Origin: an uncultured Jannaschia sp.
GTDB lineage: Bacteria; Pseudomonadota; Alphaproteobacteria; Rhodobacterales; Rhodobacteraceae
Direction of reading: 5' to 3'
DNA: 64,000 nucleotides
Assembly: GCF_947494025.1 (NCBI RefSeq)
Contig: NZ_CANLTQ010000005.1
Location: 124,001 to 188,000, forward strand
In this document: positions 56,075 to 64,000 of the stretch, one piece after another
Layout: every line of letters starts with the position of its first letter
How positions within the stretch are numbered: the first letter of the stretch is position 1
Notes under the pieces: model-generated
What the model was told of the DNA's origin: nothing
The model's database searches: none
What the model saw: only the letters and a program-made list of their open reading frames with translations
Position numbers and translations under genes: made by a program

Positions 56075-57445
56075 CTAGTCCGTCATCCGTCGGAAGATAC
56101 GCCGCGCGACCGGCGAATAGGGCGGCAGCAGCAGCTTGAGCCACGGGCCGCGCAAGGCGGTGAACACGGCGCGTTCGTGGCTGAACTCCCGAAACCCGCG
56201 ATGCCCGTGATAGGCCCCGTGACCGCTTTCCCCGATGCCGCCGAAAGGCAGGTCGTGCGCCGCGAGATGCAGCACGGTCGCGTTCACCGCGCCCCCGCCC
56301 GACCGCAGTCGCGCAAGGAAGCGGCGGGCCCGCGCGGCGTCGGTGTCGAAGACATAGGCGGCCAGCGGGGTGGCGCCGGCCTCGGCGCGAAGCACCGCCT
56401 CGGGGTCGCAATAGCTCAGCACCACCAGAACCGGGCCGAAGATCTCCTCCGTCATCAACGCGGAGTCCGCCGGGGGGTCCACGACGATGGTGGGCGCGAT
56501 CGAACCCTCGCTCGGAAGCTCGCCCTCTGCCACGTGGATCGCCGCGCCGCCCGCCCGCGCCTCCGCGATCAGGCGTTCGATGCGCGCCATGGCCGTCGCG
56601 TCGATCATCGCGCTGTAATCGTCGGGGAGGAAGCCCCGCGCCGCGCCGCAGAGCGCGTCGACCCATCGCGCCACATCCGCCTGCGGAACCCAGACGTGAT
56701 TGGGTGCGACGCATGTCTGCCCCGCGTTGAGCCATGCGCCCCAAGCGATCATCGGTGCATGGTCCTTCGGCGACGCGCCCGGCAGGGCGACCGCCGGACT
56801 GCGCCCGCCAAGCTCCAGCGTGACGGGGGTCAGGGTGCGCGCGGCGGCCTGCGCGACCTTGCGCCCCGTCTCCGTCGAGCCGGTGAAGAACAGGTGCCCG
56901 AGCGGGAGATCCGTGACCGCCTGCGCCACCTCCGGCCCGCCGGTCACGACGGCGACCTCGTCCGGCGGGAAGACCTCCTCAATGAGCGAGGCCATCGCCG
57001 TCGCGGTGGCCGGCGTTCGCTCCGAGGGCTTCAGCAGGACGCGGTTGCCCGCCGCGACGGCCGAGATGAGCGGCATCAACGCCAGTTGCAGCGGATAGTT
57101 CCACGGCGACAGGATGCCGACGACCCCCTTCGGCTCCGTCCAGATGTCGGTCCGCCCCGGCACCGGCTGCAGCACGCGACGGGTTCGGGGCCGCGACCAG
57201 CCCGGCAGGTGGCGAATCGTATGCCTGAGGCCGGTCAGCAGGAAGGCCAGCTCCGCCGTCATCGTCTCGCTCTCGGCTCGCGGGCCGAAATCGGAGCCGA
57301 TGGCGGCGATCAGTTCGGCCCGCCGGGCGCGAAGCGCCGCGCCCAACCGCTCCAGCCGGGCGATCCGCGCCGCGACGGGCGGCACGTCATCGAGCGAGAA
57401 AGCCCCCCGAAGGCGCGCATGGGCATCGCGGACGGCCCCGGTCAA
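56075..57445 (-). CDS. Aldehyde dehydrogenase (probable apocarotenoid aldehyde dehydrogenase), TTG start
   Basis: NAD(P)-dependent aldehyde dehydrogenase of 456 residues. Catalytic elements: SPWNYPLQLALMPLISAVAA with the oxyanion Asn, GSTETGRKVAQAAA (cofactor loop), VTLELGGRSPAV with the general base Glu, and NAGQTCVAPNHVW with the nucleophile Cys. TTG 57445 overlaps the upstream glycosyltransferase stop (TTGA), which favours it over a longer GTG start at 57523. As last gene of the carotenoid operon it fits oxidation of a terminal C30 aldehyde to the carboxylate, as in staphyloxanthin-type pathways. Coniferyl-aldehyde-dehydrogenase-like activity is the generic alternative. Confidence 0.9.
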   Translation of the reverse strand: MTGAVRDAHARLRGAFSLDDVPPVAARIARLERLGAALRARRAELIAAIGSDFGPRAESETMTAELAFLLTGLRHTIRHLPGWSRPRTRRVLQPVPGRTDIWTEPKGVVGILSPWNYPLQLALMPLISAVAAGNRVLLKPSERTPATATAMASLIEEVFPPDEVAVVTGGPEVAQAVTDLPLGHLFFTGSTETGRKVAQAAARTLTPVTLELGGRSPAVALPGASPKDHAPMIAWGAWLNAGQTCVAPNHVWVPQADVARWVDALCGAARGFLPDDYSAMIDATAMARIERLIAEARAGGAAIHVAEGELPSEGSIAPTIVVDPPADSALMTEEIFGPVLVVLSYCDPEAVLRAEAGATPLAAYVFDTDAARARRFLARLRSGGGAVNATVLHLAAHDLPFGGIGESGHGAYHGHRGFREFSHERAVFTALRGPWLKLLLPPYSPVARRIFRRMTD

Positions 57446-58581
57446 TGGACGTCGTAAGTCCGGCCGCGCCAGACGGCCCGATGGCCCCGCCGCGCCGCGC
57501 GCAGGGCGGAAAACTGGATCCACAGCGTCACGGCGACACCGACCGGATGCAGAAGCACGGCCAACGGCGCCTGCCGCACCTTCGCCGCCAGAAGAATCCG
57601 GGCGACCAGAACCTCCGTCGTCGCGAGGCCCGCCTGCGCCGCGGCGAGGTCCGCGCCGGTCGACAGGGCCAGAAGCAGGACGAGCGGGGGCAACAGGTGA
57701 CCCCCCGCCAGCAGAACGGTCCAGACCGGCAGGGCGCGAGGGGTCGCCATCCCCTCGGTCGCGTTCTTGGTGAACCCGCCCCAGATATCCGCCCAGTTGT
57801 CGTACATCCGCACATGCGCGAGCGGCGTCGCGTCGAGGATATCGGTGCGGCCGCCGCTGTCGCGGACGTTGCGCGGCAGGTTCAGGCCGTCATGCATCCG
57901 GTCGCGGAACGCGGCGTGTCCGCCTGCCCGCCGATATGCCGTCGCCCGCACCATGAGGAGTTGGCCGCAACCCGCCGCGAAGCGCGCGTCGGACTTCGCC
58001 ATCCGCGCCATCGGCAGCGGCAGGTAGCCGATCAGCAGGACCAGTATCTGCGGAATGACGATGAGCTCGCCCAGCGTCCGGGTGATCTGCCGCGGAAAGC
58101 CGGAAACGAGGTCCAGCGAACGGCGCTCCAGATAGCCGAGCATCCGCGCGACGCAATCCGGCGCGAGGCGCACGTCCGCATCGACGAAGAGGAGGACAGG
58201 ATGGTTCGCCGCCGCCGCAAGCTGGTGGCAGGCATGCTGCTTGCCGTTCCAGCCCTTGGGCAGGGGGGCGCCGCGGATCAATCGCACGCGCGGATCGGCC
58301 GCCGCGGCCCGCGCAACGATGCGATCCGTTCCGTCGGTGGACCCGTCGTCGAGCACGACGACCTCGATCTCCGCGCCGTCCTGCGACAGGGCGGCGTCCA
58401 GGGCCGCGTCGATGTTGCCGGCCTCGTCGCGGGCGGGAATCAGGATCGAGACCGGATGCGCAGCCGGACCCTTCGCCCGCGCCGGGGCGCGGAAGATGAC
58501 GAGGTTGACGAGCGTGACGGCCGCGTAGAGCGATCCCAGGACGAGGGCGACGAGGGCCAGAAAGGTCAGGACGGAACTCAT
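57442..58581 (-). CDS. GT2 family glycosyltransferase (CrtQ-like, probable carotenoid carboxylate glycosyltransferase)
   Basis: Membrane-bound family 2 glycosyltransferase of 379 residues. An N-terminal helix precedes HPVSILIPARDEAGNIDAAL, the first Asp motif VVLDDGSTDGTD, the metal-binding FVDADVRL and a Q-x-x-R-W-like acceptor region near MHDGLNLPRNVRDSGG; two to three helices end the protein (AGGHLLPPLVLLLALS, AVLLHPVGVAVTLWIQ). ATG 58581 has GAAGG upstream. The topology matches CrtQ, which glycosylates diaponeurosporenoate at its carboxyl group. It lies between acyltransferase and aldehyde dehydrogenase genes with 10-bp or overlapping junctions. Confidence 0.88.
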   Translation of the reverse strand: MSSVLTFLALVALVLGSLYAAVTLVNLVIFRAPARAKGPAAHPVSILIPARDEAGNIDAALDAALSQDGAEIEVVVLDDGSTDGTDRIVARAAAADPRVRLIRGAPLPKGWNGKQHACHQLAAAANHPVLLFVDADVRLAPDCVARMLGYLERRSLDLVSGFPRQITRTLGELIVIPQILVLLIGYLPLPMARMAKSDARFAAGCGQLLMVRATAYRRAGGHAAFRDRMHDGLNLPRNVRDSGGRTDILDATPLAHVRMYDNWADIWGGFTKNATEGMATPRALPVWTVLLAGGHLLPPLVLLLALSTGADLAAAQAGLATTEVLVARILLAAKVRQAPLAVLLHPVGVAVTLWIQFSALRAARRGHRAVWRGRTYDVH

Positions 58582-58591
58582 CGGCACGCCT

Positions 58592-59389
58592 TCAATCGCT
58601 AGCCAGATGATCGGGATCGTGTCCGCGCCCCGCGGCCATGTCGCGCAACCGCGACCACAACCCGTAGACGCCGCCGACCCCCCGGGCGCCGCCGAGGATG
58701 GTCTCGAAGGCGGCGGGCTCGCGCGCCATCGCCGCCTTGGCGAGCCGGTCCTGCGTCGCGGTCAGCGCTGCGTCCAGCCCGTCCTGCCACGCCCCGACCG
58801 GACCGAGATCGGCGAGTGGCCGACCGAAGGCCGCGAGCGCTTCGGGGCGCTTCTCGGACCAGAACGGATATTCGATCGCCAGCGGCAGGGCCATCGCACC
58901 CGGCACCCGCGCCATCAGATGCGCGAGACCGGGCCGGAGCGCGACGGGGCGTTCGCGTGGATCGGCGAAGCGGCCTTGCGCGGTCATCCAGAGCATGCGC
59001 TTCGGGTCGCCGAGCAGATGCGTGCCGACCCGGAGAAAGCGCGCCGCGCCGGCCCGGCCCTCGGGATCGACGCCGAAGATGCCGATCCGCTTCATGAAAC
59101 GGTAGCGCTCGAGCGCCGTGACCTCCATCGGACCGTAGCCCTGCCGGTCGGGGAACAGCGTCTGTCGCAAGACGAGGAAGAAGGCGGGATCCCACCATCC
59201 GGGATGATTCCCGAACACGACGACCGGCCGGTCGGCAGGTATGTCCGGCTTCCCGTCCCGAAGCACGCGGACGCCGCGGAAGGCGCCACGCATCTGTCGT
59301 CGCATGACGCTGTCGAAGAACCGGACCATCCGGGGCGACAGCATCGCCACCGGATCGCCCGGGATCGTGCCGCCGCTATTCGGCGGCAT
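58592..59389 (-). CDS. PlsC-like lysophospholipid/glycolipid acyltransferase
   Basis: Acyltransferase of 265 residues. The H(X4)D-type motif appears as FGNHPGWWDPAFFLVL (His and Asp four apart), followed by MEVTALERYRFMKRIGIFGV, a PlsC motif region with substrate-binding Gly (WMTAQGRFADPRERP) and GAMALPLAIEY. The family transfers acyl groups to glycerol phosphates, ornithine lipids or sugars. Inside the carotenoid operon it is the natural candidate for adding a fatty acid to the sugar of a glycosyl carotenoid, the job of CrtO in staphyloxanthin. It overlaps the desaturase gene by 14 bp. ATG 59344 is a possible internal start. Confidence 0.85.
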   Translation of the reverse strand: MPPNSGGTIPGDPVAMLSPRMVRFFDSVMRRQMRGAFRGVRVLRDGKPDIPADRPVVVFGNHPGWWDPAFFLVLRQTLFPDRQGYGPMEVTALERYRFMKRIGIFGVDPEGRAGAARFLRVGTHLLGDPKRMLWMTAQGRFADPRERPVALRPGLAHLMARVPGAMALPLAIEYPFWSEKRPEALAAFGRPLADLGPVGAWQDGLDAALTATQDRLAKAAMAREPAAFETILGGARGVGGVYGLWSRLRDMAAGRGHDPDHLASD

Positions 59390-60887
59390 GGGTATTGGCG
59401 GTGGCGTCGCGGTGCAGGCTGTCGGCGGCGATCCAGCCCGACATCAGCGCCATCGGCATGCCCGGTCCCGGATGCGCGCTGCCGCCGGCGAGGTAGAGAT
59501 CCTGCACCTGCCGCGAGCGGTTGCCGGGCTTGAAGGCGCCGTTGATGCGACCGTGGCTCGCCAGCCCGTAGATCGCCCCGTCGAGCACCTTGTAGCGGTC
59601 GTGGATGTCCTGCGGGGTCAGCGCCCGCTCGAACACGATCCGCTCTTCGAGGTCGTCCATGCCGGCGGCGCGGGCGAGCTTGTCCATGATCTTCGCCCGC
59701 TCCACCGGCAGCATTCGGGACCAGTCGTGGCCGGGCCGCAGATGCGGCGTGTGGACGAGGATGTAGAGCGCCTCGCCCCCCTCCGGCGCGACGCCGGGCT
59801 CGGTCCGCGCGGGGGCGGCGATGTAGGCGGTCGGGTCGGGCGCGGGCACGCCCCGGTCGTAGATCGCGCCGAACTCTTCCTTCGGGTCGCGGGAAAAGAC
59901 GAAGTTGTGGTGCGCCAGATGCTCGTAGGCTCGGTCGAGCCCGAGATAGAGCACGATGCCGGAACAGGCCGCCTCGCGCGACTTGTAGCCGAATTTCTGC
60001 CAGGCCTTGCCGCCGACGAGCTCCCGGTAGGTGCGCACGGAATCCATGTTGGAGACGACCTTGTCGAAGCGCAACGTCTCGCCGTTCGCGACGATTGCCA
60101 CGGCGCGGCCGCCCTCGACCTCGATGCGCTCCACGTCGACGCCGGTGCGGTAATCCACGCCCAGCTCCTCGCCCAGCCGGGTGAGGGCGGCGGGCACGGC
60201 GCGGGTGCCGCCGATCGGATACCACACGCCCTCGCCCTGCTGCATTTGCGCGATGCCGCAAAGGACGGCGGGCGCGGCCAGGGGGGAGGAGCCGATATAC
60301 TGGATGAAATGCTCCAGCATCTGTGCCACGCGGGGGTCGCGGACGTTGCGCTTGATCTGCCCGGCCACGGTGCGGTGCATGCGGAGCGCCATGACGTCCG
60401 ACAGGGTCGAGAGCGTCATGTTCTCCTTCAGGTTCATCGTGTCGCGCAGATCCTCGACCGAGCGCCAGAAGAAGAACTTGTCCGACACGTCCGACAGGCG
60501 GTCGGCGACCTCCATGAAGCGCTGGAAGCCCTGTTCGTCGCCCGGGCTGAGCTTGCCGATCTCGCGCGCCGCCTCCGCCGGGTCGTCGCGCAGGTCGAGC
60601 ACCGTGCCGTCGTCGTAGAAGCAGCGCCATTGCGGGTCGAGCCGCCGCAGGTCGAGATAGTCGGAAAGATCGCGCCCCGCCTCCGCGAACACGCGTTCGA
60701 GCACCCGCGGCATCGTCAGGATCGTCGGCCCCATGTCAAAGCGGAACCCCTTCTCGGAAAGCTCCGCCGCCTTGCCGCCCAGCCAGGCGTTCTTCTCCAG
60801 GAGCGTGACCTTATGGCCCCGCGCCGCCAGCGTCGCCGCAGCGGCCAGCCCGCCCAGGCCGCCTCCGATGATGCCGACGCTGCTCAT
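59376..60887 (-). CDS. CrtI/CrtN/CrtP-family carotenoid desaturase/oxidase (B)
   Basis: FAD-dependent carotenoid desaturase-like enzyme of 503 residues. The FAD site VGIIGGGLGGLAAAATLAAR is at the very N-terminus, then VTLLEKNAWLGGKA and FDMGPTILTMP, and the C-terminal carotenoid desaturase signature YLAGGSAHPGPGMPMALMSG. The start ATG 60887 overlaps the first desaturase stop by four bases. In other C30 pathways two such homologues divide the work: CrtN desaturates the C30 chain and CrtP/CrtNb oxidises the terminal methyl to an aldehyde. Which role this one has cannot be told by motif. Confidence 0.92.
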   Translation of the reverse strand: MSSVGIIGGGLGGLAAAATLAARGHKVTLLEKNAWLGGKAAELSEKGFRFDMGPTILTMPRVLERVFAEAGRDLSDYLDLRRLDPQWRCFYDDGTVLDLRDDPAEAAREIGKLSPGDEQGFQRFMEVADRLSDVSDKFFFWRSVEDLRDTMNLKENMTLSTLSDVMALRMHRTVAGQIKRNVRDPRVAQMLEHFIQYIGSSPLAAPAVLCGIAQMQQGEGVWYPIGGTRAVPAALTRLGEELGVDYRTGVDVERIEVEGGRAVAIVANGETLRFDKVVSNMDSVRTYRELVGGKAWQKFGYKSREAACSGIVLYLGLDRAYEHLAHHNFVFSRDPKEEFGAIYDRGVPAPDPTAYIAAPARTEPGVAPEGGEALYILVHTPHLRPGHDWSRMLPVERAKIMDKLARAAGMDDLEERIVFERALTPQDIHDRYKVLDGAIYGLASHGRINGAFKPGNRSRQVQDLYLAGGSAHPGPGMPMALMSGWIAADSLHRDATANTHAAE

Positions 60888-62452
60888 TCCGTTGCCTCCT
60901 CGAGGGATTCGCCAAGACTTTGCACGTTCGGGACGGGCAAGCCCAGATCCTCGGCCGCGAGTTTCGAGGCGATCCGCGCGCTCTCGAAGATGGTGGGCAG
61001 GCCGGAGCCCGGATGCGTGCCGCCGCCGGTGAGATAGACGCCGTCGACGTCCTCGAACCGGTTGCGCGGCCGCCAGTGCAGCATCTGCCCCAGGTTGTGC
61101 GCGAGGTTGAAGGTCGCGCCCCGGAAGATGCCCATCCGGCTTTCCCAGTCGGCCGGCGTGATCATCCGCTCGGTCCGGATGCGCGGACGGATGTCGTGCC
61201 CGGTCAGCCGCGACAGGCGGTCGAGGATCTTCTCGCGGTAGCGCGGTCCCATCTCGTCCCAATCGACCGCGCCGTTGAGGTTGCCCGTCGGCACCAGCAC
61301 GTAAAGCGTCGAATGTCCCTCGGGCGCGAGCGTGGGGTCGGTGACGGAGGCGTTCTGGACGTAGATCGTCGGCTCCTCCGGCGCGAGTCCCGCCTCGATC
61401 TCGCGGATGTTCTCCACGTAATTCGAGGACATGTGGATCGAATGATGGTGCAGGTCGTCGAGCCGCCCCTCGAGCCCGAGATAGAGCATGAAGGTGGAGC
61501 AGGAATATTTCTTCGAGTCGATCTTGGCGTCGGTCCAGCGCCGACGCAGGCGGTCGGGGATCAGCGTCTTGGCCGAGGTCGCGAAGTCGCCGTTCATCAC
61601 CACGGCATCGGCCTCGATCGTCTCGTCGTCGATACGCACGGCGCGGGCGCGGCGGCCGTCGAACGCGATCTCGCGGGCGGGGGCGGACAGGCGGATGTCC
61701 ACGCCCATCTCGCGCGCCACACGAGCCATCGCGCGCGGGATCGCGTTGCAGCCGCCGATCGGATGGAACACGCCGAAGCCGTATTCGATATGTGCCACGA
61801 TCGTGAAGAGCGACGGACACTTGAACGGGCTCATGCCGAGGTATTTCGACTGGAAGCTGAAGGCGAGGCGCAGGTCGGGATGCTTGAACCAGCGGCGCAG
61901 GTCCTGATCCACCGTCGCCCAGGGCCGCAGCTTCGGCAGCGCGCGCACCATGTCGCCGCGCAGGAAGTCCCGCGGGCCGTGGAACGGACGCTGCAGGATG
62001 GGCCGGAACGCGTCGAACTTGGCGATGTTCGCGGCAAGATAGCGCGGCACGCTGCGCGCATCCTCCGGGCTGATCCGCGCGGCTTCCGCCGTCAGGCGCT
62101 CGATGTCGGGCGTGGCGTCGAAGGTGTTGCCGTCGTGGAAGTGCAGCCGGTACATCGGGTCGAGCCGGCGCAGATCCACCTCCGCATCCAGATCGTATCC
62201 GCAGGCGCCGAAAATCTCGCGCAGGATTTCGGGGTAAAGGTAGAAGGTCGGGCCGTAATCGAAGGTGAAGCCGTCCTGCGTGAAGCTCGCGGTGCGGCCG
62301 CCGACGCGGTCCTCGCGCTCCAGAAGCGTCACCTCCGCGCCCGAGGCCCGCAGGAGCATCGCCGTGGCCAGTCCCCCGGGGCCCGCCCCGATCACCACGA
62401 CGCGTCGGGCACCCGCCCGGCGCCCCGCGAAACGTCCACCCAGCGCGTTCAT
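60884..62452 (-). CDS. CrtI/CrtN/CrtP-family carotenoid desaturase/oxidase (A)
   Basis: First gene of the minus-strand operon, 522 residues. FAD-binding VVVIGAGPGGLATAMLLRAS begins near residue 18, followed by VTLLEREDRVGGRTASF and FDYGPTFYLYPE; the C-terminal signature is YLTGGGTHPGSGLPTIFESA. GGGAGACG lies about 7 nt upstream of ATG 62452. The two desaturases are only moderately similar, consistent with distinct steps (desaturation and terminal oxidation). It diverges from hpnC across a 228-bp promoter region that holds a 7-bp inverted repeat. Confidence 0.92.
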   Translation of the reverse strand: MNALGGRFAGRRAGARRVVVIGAGPGGLATAMLLRASGAEVTLLEREDRVGGRTASFTQDGFTFDYGPTFYLYPEILREIFGACGYDLDAEVDLRRLDPMYRLHFHDGNTFDATPDIERLTAEAARISPEDARSVPRYLAANIAKFDAFRPILQRPFHGPRDFLRGDMVRALPKLRPWATVDQDLRRWFKHPDLRLAFSFQSKYLGMSPFKCPSLFTIVAHIEYGFGVFHPIGGCNAIPRAMARVAREMGVDIRLSAPAREIAFDGRRARAVRIDDETIEADAVVMNGDFATSAKTLIPDRLRRRWTDAKIDSKKYSCSTFMLYLGLEGRLDDLHHHSIHMSSNYVENIREIEAGLAPEEPTIYVQNASVTDPTLAPEGHSTLYVLVPTGNLNGAVDWDEMGPRYREKILDRLSRLTGHDIRPRIRTERMITPADWESRMGIFRGATFNLAHNLGQMLHWRPRNRFEDVDGVYLTGGGTHPGSGLPTIFESARIASKLAAEDLGLPVPNVQSLGESLEEATE

Positions 62453-62495
62453 CGATCGTCTCCCGTCGTCGTTGCGGTCCGGATGCGTCGCGAAC

Positions 62496-62513
62496 CCGGA
62501 TTGCCAAATCCGG
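62496..62513. promoter_or_regulatory. Inverted repeat in the divergent carotenoid/hpn promoter region
   Basis: CCGGATT-gcca-AATCCGG, perfect seven-base arms with a 4-nt spacer, lies 44 bp from the desaturase A start and 168 bp from hpnC. Its central location suits an operator controlling both directions. No regulator is encoded nearby in the window. Confidence 0.4.
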
Positions 62514-62680
62514 ACAATGGCCTGATGGTTCCCCCGAGACCAGACGCCGTGCCGTCTGGTAGGACACCGGGTCGCAGGGCGGGGGAGCGGCACATGTTAA
62601 TATCTTCTCCGGAACACCCGGCGATCTAAGTCGATGCCGGGAATTGTCACGCAACCATCACCTGAGGGGGCCGAACGCAC

Positions 62681-63553
62681 ATGACGCTCGCCGAGGAACG
62701 CTGGACCGAGACCCGGATCGACCGGTCGTCGTCGGATCTCGACCGTGCGGCGCGTCGGGAGAACTTTCCGGTGGCCTCGCGCCTGCTGCCGTCGGGCATT
62801 CGCGGCAAGGTCGTGGCGTTCTACCGGTTCGCGCGCGCCGCTGACGACATCGCCGACGACCCCGACACGACGCCGGAGGCGAAGCTCGCCCGGCTCGATG
62901 ACTTCGCGCGCGGCCTCGCGGGGGATGACGGGGCAGGTCCGGCCGCGGCGCTACGTCACGCGCTCCACGACGGGCGCGATGCCCCGGATGCCGTCGCCCT
63001 CGCTGCGGCGGGCGACCTGCTCGTGGCGTTCCGCCGGGACGCGCGCGGGATCGCCTGCGCCGACTGGGCCGATCTGATGTCCTATTGCGACGCCTCCGCC
63101 GTGCCCGTCGGCCGGTTCCTTCTGGCCGTCCACGGCGAAAACGCGGCGACCCACGGACCGTCCGACGCCCTTTGCGCCGCACTGCAGGTCCTCAACCACC
63201 TGCAGGATCTCGGGCCGGACCATCGCGCCCTCGACCGCCGCTACCTGCCCGGCGACTGGATGGCGGCCGAGGGGGCCGCCGATGCCGATCTGGGCCGCCC
63301 GTTCCTGACGCCCGCCCTCGGACGGGTGGTCGCGCGTACGCTGGACGCGTCCGACGTGCTTCTGACGCGGGCCGCCCCGCTGCCCGGCCTCGTCGCCGCG
63401 CGCGGCCTGCGCCTCCAGGCGGCGGCCACTCTCGCGCTGGCCCGGCGCTTGCAGGCGCGGCTGCGCCGGGGCGATCCGCTGACCCGGCGCGTGGCGCTTC
63501 GCCGCACCGACTTCGCCCTGGCCGGCCTGTCATGCCTGCGGTTCGTCCCATGA
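62681..63553 (+). CDS. hpnC: Hydroxysqualene synthase-like protein (HpnC)
   Basis: Squalene/phytoene synthase family protein of 290 residues, HpnC type. First Asp-rich motif AFYRFARAADDIADDPD region (Asp-Asp-x-x-Asp) at about 47-60; second motif LQVLNHLQDLGPDHRALDRR, followed by YLPGDWM, the pattern typical of HpnC. In the three-step route HpnD makes presqualene diphosphate from two farnesyl diphosphates and HpnC turns it into hydroxysqualene, which HpnE reduces to squalene. It overlaps hpnD by 4 bp (ATGA). HpnE is not seen in the window. Confidence 0.93.
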   Translation: MTLAEERWTETRIDRSSSDLDRAARRENFPVASRLLPSGIRGKVVAFYRFARAADDIADDPDTTPEAKLARLDDFARGLAGDDGAGPAAALRHALHDGRDAPDAVALAAAGDLLVAFRRDARGIACADWADLMSYCDASAVPVGRFLLAVHGENAATHGPSDALCAALQVLNHLQDLGPDHRALDRRYLPGDWMAAEGAADADLGRPFLTPALGRVVARTLDASDVLLTRAAPLPGLVAARGLRLQAAATLALARRLQARLRRGDPLTRRVALRRTDFALAGLSCLRFVP

Positions 63554-64000
63554 GCTTTGCCCGGACGACCAGCGAACGGGCCGACCGGGAGGAGGTGCGT
63601 CGCGTCGTGGCAACGGCCGGATCGAGCTTCGCGGCCGGCATGCGCGTCCTGCCCCAAAAGCGCCGCCGCGCGATCCACGCCGTCTACGCGCTTTGCCGGG
63701 CGGTGGACGACATCGCCGACGGCGACGTGCCCGACGCGCGCGACGTCGCCGCCCGCGCCGCGCTCCTCGATCGCTGGGAGGGGGAGCTGGATGCGGTCTT
63801 CGACGGCACACCCCGCACCGCCATCGGCGCGGAGATCGCGCGCACGCTCGACTGGCTCGACCTACCCAAGCGGGAATTCGTGATGGTCCTCGACGGGATG
63901 CGGATGGACGCCGCCGCCATCGTCGCTCCGGATGCAGAGCTGTTCTCCGCCTATATCCGCCGCGTCGCGGGCTCCGTCGGCATCCTCTCGATGATCTGCT
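63550..64000 (+). CDS. hpnD: Presqualene diphosphate synthase (HpnD), partial (runs off right edge)
   Basis: First 150 residues of HpnD. Start ATG overlaps the hpnC stop. The substrate-binding first Asp motif is in AVYALCRAVDDIADGDV, with SFAAGMRVLPQKRRRAIHAV before it, and VMVLDGMRMDAAA and YIRRVAGSVGILSM toward the edge, all HpnD-typical. The C-terminal half and any following hpnE or other genes are outside the window. Confidence 0.92.
   Translation, partial: MSFARTTSERADREEVRRVVATAGSSFAAGMRVLPQKRRRAIHAVYALCRAVDDIADGDVPDARDVAARAALLDRWEGELDAVFDGTPRTAIGAEIARTLDWLDLPKREFVMVLDGMRMDAAAIVAPDAELFSAYIRRVAGSVGILSMIC

Overview
The window is GC-rich throughout, with short intergenic gaps, many ATGA/GTGA stop-start overlaps and several TTG/GTG starts. 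The gene content points to an alphaproteobacterium of the Rhodobacterales (Rhodobacteraceae/Roseobacteraceae-like). Supporting items are the rnhB-ccrM pair (GANTC methyltransferase), an NDUFA9-like protein, separated gltD/gltB genes, a TRAP-transporter remnant, several sugar and peptide ABC systems, and an hpnC-hpnD pair. I do not assign a genus.

Layout. Positions 1-7500 hold an accessory sugar/organic-acid catabolic region: a sugar ABC binding protein running off the left edge, a SnoaL-like protein, a GMC oxidoreductase broken by an in-frame TGA, a decayed TRAP permease, an IclR regulator, an SMP-30-type lactonase and an SDR. Positions 7700-11000 carry two adjacent GH13 enzymes (alpha-glucosidase and TreS-like). 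Positions 11000-15530 hold a candidate sRNA/terminator region, a second SDR, and Ku plus a three-domain LigD for non-homologous end joining. A frameshifted IS630-type transposase remnant (about 15590-15960) separates LigD from an AcrAB-like RND pump (15977-20425). Positions 20678-26634 are a probable L-fucose-type module: an ABC importer on the minus strand, diverging from an aldo/keto reductase, a RbsD/FucU mutarotase and a sugar lactonase.

Positions 26665-48195 are mostly core genes: tRNA-Leu(CAG), NDUFA9-like, uppP, gltD, two small inserted genes, gltB, mtgA, a GST, queG, two L,D-transpeptidases around a CAP lipoprotein, radC, ccrM, rnhB, several small unknown proteins and a Stealth-family protein. 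An MsbA-like exporter (48280-50061) and a complete Dpp/Opp-type peptide importer (50287-55724) follow.

The right end (56075-64000) is the most notable part. A tightly packed minus-strand operon encodes two CrtI/CrtN-type desaturases, a PlsC-like acyltransferase, a GT2 glycosyltransferase and an aldehyde dehydrogenase. It diverges from hpnC and hpnD (the latter cut by the right edge). Together these match the logic of staphyloxanthin-type synthesis, but with a (hydroxy)squalene start: C30 backbone, desaturation, terminal oxidation, carboxylate, glycosyl ester, acylated glycosyl ester. This function is inferred from gene content.
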